DNA from: Prosthecochloris sp.
Lineage (GTDB): Bacteria; Bacteroidota; Chlorobiia; Chlorobiales; Chlorobiaceae
Length of the DNA: 55,482 nucleotides
Direction of reading: 5' to 3'
NCBI GenBank assembly: GCA_004028745.1
Contig: RAZP01000014.1
Span: forward strand, 1-55,482
The notes under the pieces are model-generated. The model was not told the DNA's origin and made no database searches. It saw nothing but the letters and a program-made list of their open reading frames with translations. Shown here piece after piece: positions 49,258 to 55,482 of the stretch. Position 1 is the first letter of the stretch. The number at the start of each line of letters is the position of its first letter. The position numbers and the translations under genes were made by a program.

Positions 49258-49989
49258 TTACCCCAACCGTTGGCGCATCGCCTCGTATAGCAACACCCCC
49301 GCCGAAACGCTCACATTCAGCGACTCCACACAACCGGCCATCGGAATGCGGACAAGGCAGTCAAACTGTTCCCGGCTCTCCTGTCCGAGCCCTCTTCCTT
49401 CACTGCCCATAACAAGTACCGATGGAAGTTTTAAATCAATTTCGGTATAGTTCTTTTCCGCACGCATGTCTGCTGCAATAACCTGAAACCCTCTTTCCCG
49501 AAACGTCTTGAGACATGCAGCGAGACTTCGCACCTTGCAAAGACGCATATGTGAAGCCGCACCTGCAGACGCCTTGTGTACGGCTGCATTGACGGGTGCT
49601 CCCCTGCCTTCGATCAGTATGACGGCATCTGCGGCAACCGCTTCGGCTGTGCGAATAATAGCTCCGACGTTATGCGGGTCGTTCAGCCCGGGCAGGATAA
49701 CGATCAGCGGATTTGTATTCCGCGGAGTCTGAAGAACCTCTTCGAGCTGATAGTATCGTATCGTACTTATGAGCGCACACACTCCCTGATGCTTGGTCGA
49801 TCCTGCAATCTCGCCCAGCTTTTCGAGGCGAGCTTTTCCTACCGGAACTCTCGATCTTCTGGCTGTAATGAGAATTTCCTTGAGCTTGTGATGCCCGGTA
49901 TTGAACTGCGTATATATCTTCTCGATCTTTTCAGGATCAGAAGCAAGCAGTTCGAGAACCGCGTTCCTGCCATAGACAATATCCTCCAT
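49258..49989 (-). CDS. rlmB: 23S rRNA (guanosine-2'-O-)-methyltransferase RlmB-type
   Basis: SpoU-family methyltransferase, probably acting on G2251 of 23S rRNA. The 243-residue protein starts MEDIVYGRNAVLELL, with an N-terminal substrate domain (about 1-75). The knotted AdoMet domain has LNDPHNVGAIIRTAEA, LVMGSEGRGL and IPMAGCVESLNVSVSAGVLLYE. I chose ATG 49,989, preceded by AAGGAA at good spacing, over a start 30 bases upstream. Other SpoU targets (tRNA Gm18) cannot be excluded. Confidence 0.92.
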   Translation of the reverse strand: MEDIVYGRNAVLELLASDPEKIEKIYTQFNTGHHKLKEILITARRSRVPVGKARLEKLGEIAGSTKHQGVCALISTIRYYQLEEVLQTPRNTNPLIVILPGLNDPHNVGAIIRTAEAVAADAVILIEGRGAPVNAAVHKASAGAASHMRLCKVRSLAACLKTFRERGFQVIAADMRAEKNYTEIDLKLPSVLVMGSEGRGLGQESREQFDCLVRIPMAGCVESLNVSVSAGVLLYEAMRQRLG

Positions 49990-50175
49990 ATCATTCCTTT
50001 CTTTCTGCCGCAATTTCATGGTTCAGTCCAGAGTCATGCAGAATGTAATGCAAGAAGCCTGAACCTGACAAGCTGAAACGTAAATTAAGGTTTATCAATA
50101 TTATTTTTTTTGATATCTTTCCCTCTTCAAAAAGGAGATCAGCATAGGTATAATACACCACGTGGTTTAGCACTT

Positions 50176-50254
50176 TGGCCTGCAGGCCAGAATCCAACAC
50201 GCCTTTCTTCCTGAACTGACGTCATCTCCATTGTATCAGGTAAATCGCCTGATA
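50176..50254 (+). promoter_or_regulatory. Two hairpins in the nifJ upstream region
   Basis: A perfect palindrome TGGCCTGCAGGCCA (50,176-50,189) is followed by TATCAGG with CCTGATA (50,234-50,240 with 50,248-50,254, 7-base loop), about 60 bases before nifJ. They could be regulator sites or leader structures. The rest of 49,990-50,312 shows no gene. Confidence 0.4.
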
Positions 50255-50312
50255 TTCAGCAGCTAGGCACAATCAAGCAAACGTAAAACTGTTTTTCAAA
50301 GAGAGAGTTACA

Positions 50313-53300
50313 ATGAGTCAGAATAATACATCATCGCAAGGTAACGGCGCGACCGCTCAGGTTGCTTCTCGTGAATACAAGATAATGGAAGGTAACGAAG
50401 CGCTCGCGCATGTTGCCTATCGCACAAACGAGGTCATTTCAATATATCCTATCACTCCAGCATCGAATATGGGAGAATATTCGGATGACTGGGCAGCCAA
50501 GGGAATCCCGAATATCTGGGGAAGTGTCCCGCTGGTTGATGAAATGCAGCACGAAGCCGGAGCCATAGCCGCGGTACACGGTGCAGTACAGACCGGCGCG
50601 CTTTCGACAACATTCACCGCTGCACAGGGTCTCCTGCTCATGCCTCCGACAATGTATAAAATTGCCGGTGAGCTCACCCCTTGCACCATTCACGTTGCAG
50701 CCCGCTCTCTTGCCTGTCAGGCGCTCTCCATATTTGGTGATCACGGCGACGTCATGTCGGTTCGCGGAACGGGATTTGCCATGCTCGCATCCTGTTCAGG
50801 GCAGGAAACGATGGATCTCGGTCTGATTGCCGAAGCAGCGACACTGAAGTCCAGGGTACCGTTCCTCCACTTCTTCGACGGCTTCAGAACGTCACACGAA
50901 GTCACCAAGGTAGAAGTACTCACCGACGACGATATCAGAAGCATGATCGATGACGATCTGGTCATTGCCCACAGAAATCGCCGCATGTCGCCCGATGCAC
51001 CTATCCTCCGGGGAACCTCTCAGAACCCCGATGTTTATTTCCAAGGGCGTGAAACGGTCAACCCTTACTACAAAGCGTGTCCGGATATTGTTGAAGAATA
51101 CATGGAACGCTTCAAAGAACTGACCGGACGTGAATACAAGCCTTTCCAGTATGAAGGTGCTCCCGATGCGGAACGCGTCATTGTCATGATGGGCTCGGGA
51201 GCTGAAACCGCATATGAAACCGTCAACTATCTCAACAAACAGGGTGAAAAGGTCGGGCTGGTCAAAGTTCGTCTGTACAGGCCTTTTGACACTAGGCGTT
51301 TCATGGAATCACTTCCGTCAACCGTCAAGGCAATCGCCGCCCTGGATCGCATGAAAGAACCGGGAAGCGCTGGCGAACCGCTCTACCTCGACGTAGTCAA
51401 CGCCCTGCACGAAAGCGCGCAATGCAATGGCCCAAAAGTGGTCGGCGGCCGTTACGGACTTTCTTCAAAAGAGTTCACTCCGGCGATGGTAAAATCGATT
51501 TTCGAAAATCTTGCCAAAGATGAACCGAAGAATCATTTCACCATCGGCATCAATGATGACGTCTCTCACACCAGTCTTGACTATGATGAATCGTTCAGCA
51601 TCGAACCCGACGAAGTTTTCCGCGCCATGTTCTATGGACTCGGGTCTGACGGAACGGTGGGAGCCAACCAAAACAGCATCAAGATTATCGGTGAAAACAC
51701 AGAAAACTACGCACAGGGCTATTTTGATTACGACTCCAAAAAAGCCGGTAAGATAACCGTATCGCATCTGCGTTTCGGACCGAACCCGATTCACTCGACC
51801 TACAAGATCTCCCGTGCCCAGTTTATCGGGTGCCACCACTTCATCTTCCTCGATTCTATCGACCTGGTCAAGAACCTCAATGAAGGTGGTACGCTCTTGA
51901 TCAACTCGCATTACAGCGCCGATGAAGTCTGGGATTACTTGCCCAACCGGGTTCAGCAGCACCTGATCGACAAGAAAGCGAAACTCTTTACCATCGACGC
52001 CTACAAGGTTGCCGAAGAAAGCCATATGGGCCAGCGCATCAACACCATTATGCAGGCATGCTTCTTTGCCATCTCCGGCGTGCTGCCCCGCGAAGAGGCC
52101 ATCGAAAAGATCAAAGAATCAATTCGCGACACCTACGGCAAAAAAGGAGACGACATCGTCAACCAGAACATCCAGGCTGTCGAAAACTCACTTTCGAACC
52201 TTCACGAAGTCACCATCGGTACCACTGCTGACAGTACCATTCAGATGCGCCCGCCGATATCGGGAGATGCCCCGGAATTTGTCTGCAACACACTTGCAAC
52301 AATCATTCTGGGCGAAGGAGACTCCGTTCCGGTAAGCCAGATGCCGGACGACGGCACGTTCCCGGTCAGCACCGCCAAATACGAAAAACGAAACCTGGCC
52401 GAAAAGGTACCGGTATGGGAAGAGGATGTCTGCATCCAGTGCGGCAAGTGCGCAATGATGTGTCCGCACTCGGTAATCCGCTCGAAAGTGTATGACCCGA
52501 AGCATCTCGAAAATGCACCTGCAACCTTCAAGCATGCTGACGCGAAGGCAAAGAACTGGGCGGGCCAGAAATACACCATTCAGGTTTCTGTCGAAGACTG
52601 TACCGGCTGTGAAATATGTGTCAACATCTGTCCGGGCAAAGACAAGAAGAATCCCGAAAGGCATGCGCTTAACATGGACCTCCAGTTACCGCTGCGCAAA
52701 CCTGAAAGAGAAAACTGGGAATACTTCCTCAGTATTCCGGAATACGATCGCTCGAAAATCAACCTCAAGCTGGTCAAGGAACAGCAGCTCCAGCAGCCGC
52801 TCTTCGAGTTCTCCGGCGCCTGTGCGGGCTGCGGCGAAACACAGTACGTCAAGCTGATGAGCCAGCTCTTCGGTGACCGCCTTGTGCTCGGCAATGCCAC
52901 CGGCTGCTCATCGATTTACGGCGGCAACCTCCCGACGACACCGTTCTGCACCAACGAGGAAGGCCGTGGACCAACCTGGTCGAACTCGCTGTTTGAAGAT
53001 ACCGCAGAATTTGCAATGGGTTTCAGAATCTCGATCGACAAACAGAAGGAATATGCTGAAGAACTTGTCAGGACACTCTCTTCAGAAATTGGCGAAACCC
53101 TGGCAAAAGAGATTATCGAAGCAAAGCAGAATTCCGAGCCGGATATATTCGAGCAGCGTGAGAGGATAGCAATACTCAAGGAAAAACTCGAAAGCATCGA
53201 CCGGATCGAAGCGAAAAACCTTATGCCAATCGCCGACATGCTGGCCAAAAAAAGCGTCTGGGGTATCGGTGGTGACGGCTGGGCCTACGATATCGGGTAC

Positions 53301-53906
53301 AGCGGCGTTGACCATATCACCGCAAGCGGCCAGAACGTCAACCTTATTGTTCTCGACACCGAAGTTTACTCAAATACCGGTGGGCAGGCTTCAAAAGCGA
53401 CACCGAAAGCTGCCGTGGCGAAATTTGCTGCTGCCGGAAGGCCCATGACCAAAAAAGATCTGGGCATGATTTCGATGACCTACGGCAACGCCTATGTAGC
53501 CAGCGTTGCAATGGGCTCCAGGGACGAACAGACGCTGAAAGCGTTTATAGAAGCCGAAGCATATGACGGTCCATCGATCATCATTGCATACTCTCACTGT
53601 ATTGCCCACGGAATCAACATGGCAACAGGTATGGAACAGCAAAAACTCGCCGTCGATTCAGGGCATTGGCTCTTGTATCGCTACAATCCAGAAAGAAAAA
53701 AGGAAGGCAAGAACCCGTTAATTCTCGACTCGAAAAAGCCTAAGATACCTGTCGAGCAGTTTCTCAATACGGAAAACCGCTTCAGGATGCTCAAGAAAAG
53801 CCATCCTGAACTGGCAAAAGCGTACTTCAAGGAAATTCAGCAGGAAGTTGAGGAACGTTACGCCACGTATGAGTATCTTGCGGCAAGAACATTCGGCGGG
53901 GAATAG
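50313..53906 (+). CDS. nifJ: Pyruvate:ferredoxin (flavodoxin) oxidoreductase, single-chain
   Basis: A 1197-residue homodimeric PFOR. In green sulfur bacteria it mainly fixes CO2 onto acetyl-CoA (pyruvate synthase) after the reductive TCA cycle. Domain order: pyrimidine/transketolase-like domain (about 20-260, EGNEALAHVAYRTNEVISIYPITPAS); domain II/III with the CoA-binding region; the gamma domain; the two [4Fe-4S] ferredoxin motifs CIQCGKCAMMCP (about 706-717) and CTGCEICVNICP (about 762-773); a proximal cluster Cys at CAGCGE (about 838-843); and the TPP motif GDGWAYDIGYSG (about 986-997) with LDTEVYSNTGGQASKATP. Length is normal. It can use ferredoxin or the flavodoxin encoded at 14,599. Confidence 0.96.
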   Translation: MSQNNTSSQGNGATAQVASREYKIMEGNEALAHVAYRTNEVISIYPITPASNMGEYSDDWAAKGIPNIWGSVPLVDEMQHEAGAIAAVHGAVQTGALSTTFTAAQGLLLMPPTMYKIAGELTPCTIHVAARSLACQALSIFGDHGDVMSVRGTGFAMLASCSGQETMDLGLIAEAATLKSRVPFLHFFDGFRTSHEVTKVEVLTDDDIRSMIDDDLVIAHRNRRMSPDAPILRGTSQNPDVYFQGRETVNPYYKACPDIVEEYMERFKELTGREYKPFQYEGAPDAERVIVMMGSGAETAYETVNYLNKQGEKVGLVKVRLYRPFDTRRFMESLPSTVKAIAALDRMKEPGSAGEPLYLDVVNALHESAQCNGPKVVGGRYGLSSKEFTPAMVKSIFENLAKDEPKNHFTIGINDDVSHTSLDYDESFSIEPDEVFRAMFYGLGSDGTVGANQNSIKIIGENTENYAQGYFDYDSKKAGKITVSHLRFGPNPIHSTYKISRAQFIGCHHFIFLDSIDLVKNLNEGGTLLINSHYSADEVWDYLPNRVQQHLIDKKAKLFTIDAYKVAEESHMGQRINTIMQACFFAISGVLPREEAIEKIKESIRDTYGKKGDDIVNQNIQAVENSLSNLHEVTIGTTADSTIQMRPPISGDAPEFVCNTLATIILGEGDSVPVSQMPDDGTFPVSTAKYEKRNLAEKVPVWEEDVCIQCGKCAMMCPHSVIRSKVYDPKHLENAPATFKHADAKAKNWAGQKYTIQVSVEDCTGCEICVNICPGKDKKNPERHALNMDLQLPLRKPERENWEYFLSIPEYDRSKINLKLVKEQQLQQPLFEFSGACAGCGETQYVKLMSQLFGDRLVLGNATGCSSIYGGNLPTTPFCTNEEGRGPTWSNSLFEDTAEFAMGFRISIDKQKEYAEELVRTLSSEIGETLAKEIIEAKQNSEPDIFEQRERIAILKEKLESIDRIEAKNLMPIADMLAKKSVWGIGGDGWAYDIGYSGVDHITASGQNVNLIVLDTEVYSNTGGQASKATPKAAVAKFAAAGRPMTKKDLGMISMTYGNAYVASVAMGSRDEQTLKAFIEAEAYDGPSIIIAYSHCIAHGINMATGMEQQKLAVDSGHWLLYRYNPERKKEGKNPLILDSKKPKIPVEQFLNTENRFRMLKKSHPELAKAYFKEIQQEVEERYATYEYLAARTFGGE

Positions 53907-53931
53907 TCAGCTGAGCCTACCTCTATCAGTC

Positions 53932-53972
53932 AAAAAAAGGGTGCTCGATTTTCTCGACGCACCCTTTTTTCA
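53932..53972. terminator. Bidirectional rho-independent terminator after nifJ
   Basis: AAAAAAGGGTGC (53,933-53,944) pairs with GCACCCTTTTTT (53,959-53,970), with an inner TCGA/TCGA pairing in the loop. The A-run on one side and T-run on the other allow termination in both directions, fitting the convergent nifJ and TPR genes. Confidence 0.93.
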
Positions 53973-54028
53973 CCCCTACCATTATGATTCGCTTTTTGCA
54001 CCGACAGTGAAATATTCCCCGCCCCAAA

Positions 54029-54054
54029 CGGGCAGACACGCGGGTCTGCCCCTA
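54029..54054 (+). repeat. GGGC-NNN-C hairpin repeat, copy 4
   Basis: GGGCAGAC, loop ACGCGG, GTCTGCCC, ending CCTAC. The variable stem triplet is AGA with TCT. It lies between nifJ and the TPR gene, just after the bidirectional terminator. Confidence 0.8.
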
Positions 54055-54123
54055 CAAGAATGCCCTGTCCTGAAATAGTTGACGCACCTTTTTTTATGTT
54101 TATTCGACTTTTGACCTATACTT

Positions 54124-55482
54124 TCACTCTTTGCTTCTAAGTTCCCGGGCTTTCTCCATATACCCCTTCGCCTTGGCTGCCTCGCCCAATGCACGGTAGA
54201 TTTCCGCGAGATGTTCATAAATTTCAGGCTCATTGGGCTCTCCGGAAAGCGCTTTTTCCAGAATTTCACGTGCTTTCTGATAATCACCCACCTTATAGTA
54301 CAACCACCCCAGCGTATCGAGGAAAACCGGATTTTCAGGATCAGCCTTAACCGCTTTCAGCGCATATTCCATTGCTTCCTCAAGATTCTCCCCCCTTTCA
54401 GCATAGAGATATGCCAGATTATTCAAAGCCAGCGCATTTTCAGGATCAATATTGAGAACATCTTTGTATGCCTCTATGCTTTTCAATTGTTCATGCAGTT
54501 TGTCATACGCCATTGCACGGGTAATATGTGCATGAACAAGCAGCCATGAAGGACTTTCAGGCTTTTCGTAGAAACGGACGTTCTCAAGCACTTCCACTGA
54601 TTTGCGGTAAACTTCCAGACGAAACAGCGCGTACCCTTCAAAAACTTCAAGACGCAATGATGAACGACCGGAGCTTTTCCTTGCCTGTGAAACGGTATAG
54701 AGAACATGATGGTACTGGTCTTGTAACATATAGGCAGAGACATACTCTTCCCACGCGAAGATATTTTGGGGATCAAGATCCAGAGCCTTCTGAAAATTCT
54801 CCCTTGCCTGTCCGAATTTATCCTGCACACGTAGCGACATACCCCTCAAAATATAAACTGATGCCTCGCGGGGATGAAGCGCCACCAGCTCTTCCACCAT
54901 GATATTGACAGGTTCATTATAGGACTCATCTTTTTCTGCCCTGAGCATAAAAAGTTTCGCAAGCTCGACTTTTCGGGAAAAACCGATATTGTCAATAGCA
55001 TAAAAGCGCCTTAGCTCTTCCAGAAAAAGCTCCTGCTCTCCCTGGTCGATGTGTGTTTCAAAAAGCGCTATCCAGGCGGGGATATACAAGGGTTTCTCAT
55101 CGACCATCTTCCTGAACACCTTTTGGGCTTTGTCGACCTTGCCTGACTGGAAATACAGTTCGCCGAGTGCAAGCTGCAGTTTGTCATTCCCTCCATTCTG
55201 CTCCATCATGCTTTCCAGGCTGCGAATCGCCGCACCGTATCGTTTCAGCTTGAGTTCCAGCCATAGTGACTGAGCCTGAGCATCTTCATTTGCCGGATCG
55301 AGCAGTAGAATACGTGCAAATGTTTTCAGGGCCTGTTCATGCATTTCGTCCGCAAGGTATGCATGCGCAAGATAAAAAAGGGTTCGTGTGTTTGAAGGAT
55401 CCATTTCAGAAAGCCGTTCAAACTGCAAGACCGCTTCAGGGAATAATTTCATATCGAAATAGATTCCTGCCAGCAATCGACG
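54124..55482 (-). CDS. TPR-repeat protein, 5' end outside window
   Basis: At least 452 residues of tandem tetratricopeptide repeats; the frame stays open to the window edge, so the true start and any signal peptide lie beyond 55,482. About 12 repeats can be traced by the W/L-G-Y-A-F-A-P spacing (for example AALFETHIDQGEQELFLEELRRF; ALALNNLAYLYAERGENLEEAMEYALKAVKADPENP). TPR solenoids scaffold protein complexes; nothing shows the partner. In many bacteria such proteins are periplasmic or outer-membrane lipoproteins, but this cannot be seen here. Confidence 0.88.
   Translation of the reverse strand, partial: RRLLAGIYFDMKLFPEAVLQFERLSEMDPSNTRTLFYLAHAYLADEMHEQALKTFARILLLDPANEDAQAQSLWLELKLKRYGAAIRSLESMMEQNGGNDKLQLALGELYFQSGKVDKAQKVFRKMVDEKPLYIPAWIALFETHIDQGEQELFLEELRRFYAIDNIGFSRKVELAKLFMLRAEKDESYNEPVNIMVEELVALHPREASVYILRGMSLRVQDKFGQARENFQKALDLDPQNIFAWEEYVSAYMLQDQYHHVLYTVSQARKSSGRSSLRLEVFEGYALFRLEVYRKSVEVLENVRFYEKPESPSWLLVHAHITRAMAYDKLHEQLKSIEAYKDVLNIDPENALALNNLAYLYAERGENLEEAMEYALKAVKADPENPVFLDTLGWLYYKVGDYQKAREILEKALSGEPNEPEIYEHLAEIYRALGEAAKAKGYMEKARELRSKE

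Overview
The window looks like chromosome from a green sulfur bacterium (Chlorobiaceae; a Prosthecochloris/Chlorobium-type genome is my best guess, genus not determined). The evidence is a bacteriochlorophyll a synthase gene (bchG), a single-chain pyruvate:ferredoxin oxidoreductase suited to the reductive TCA cycle, flavodoxin, the non-mevalonate enzyme IspF, a split glycine decarboxylase (GcvPA), and a pyrophosphate-type phosphofructokinase. GC content is moderate and the intergenic space is full of short structured repeats.

Positions 1-16,500 form a metal and tetrapyrrole acquisition island. It holds an ExbB/ExbD pair (ExbD cut by the window edge), three TonB-dependent receptors, and two class II chelatase-like lipoproteins (CbiK/CbiX fold) flanking a PepSY-type membrane protein. 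It also holds a DmeF-type cation efflux protein, a YezD-family small protein, a mono-haem cytochrome c lipoprotein, a complete exbB-exbD-tonB operon, a small Cys/His protein with flavodoxin, and ferritin. Three promoter regions here share a 15-bp motif (AWTTTGTCYARWTWA), which I read as a candidate iron/metal-repressor operator. I infer a scheme of outer-membrane uptake powered by ExbBD-TonB, periplasmic handling by chelatase-like lipoproteins and the PepSY protein, efflux of surplus metal, iron storage in ferritin, and flavodoxin replacing ferredoxin.

Positions 16,500-28,100 mix housekeeping and accessory genes. Housekeeping: metallophosphoesterase, alpha-glucan phosphorylase, pyrD, a HIT protein, a DUF4407 protein and ispF. 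Accessory: a probable type II restriction-modification pair, a toxin gene broken by an amber codon beside an intact XRE antitoxin, a secreted zinc-peptidase-like protein with an apparently sequestered ribosome-binding site, and two tandem PixA/AidA inclusion-body-family genes.

Positions 28,100-55,482 are mostly core genes: a LolC/FtsX-type permease, PPi-type PFK, ilvE, holB, cutA, an M24 aminopeptidase, trpD, bchG, rpmB, rnhA, tilS, psd, tatA, recN, dapA, gcvPA, gcvH, rlmB, nifJ and a TPR protein that runs off the right edge. A UPF0175/DUF3368 toxin-antitoxin pair sits between psd and tatA.

The intergenic repeats are the least explained part. They include a three-way-junction palindrome family (four copies), a short hairpin family whose stems vary with compensating base changes (four copies), a ten-copy CCAGTAA array, and several other dispersed families. 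No tRNA, rRNA, CRISPR array, insertion sequence or cobalamin riboswitch was recognised.
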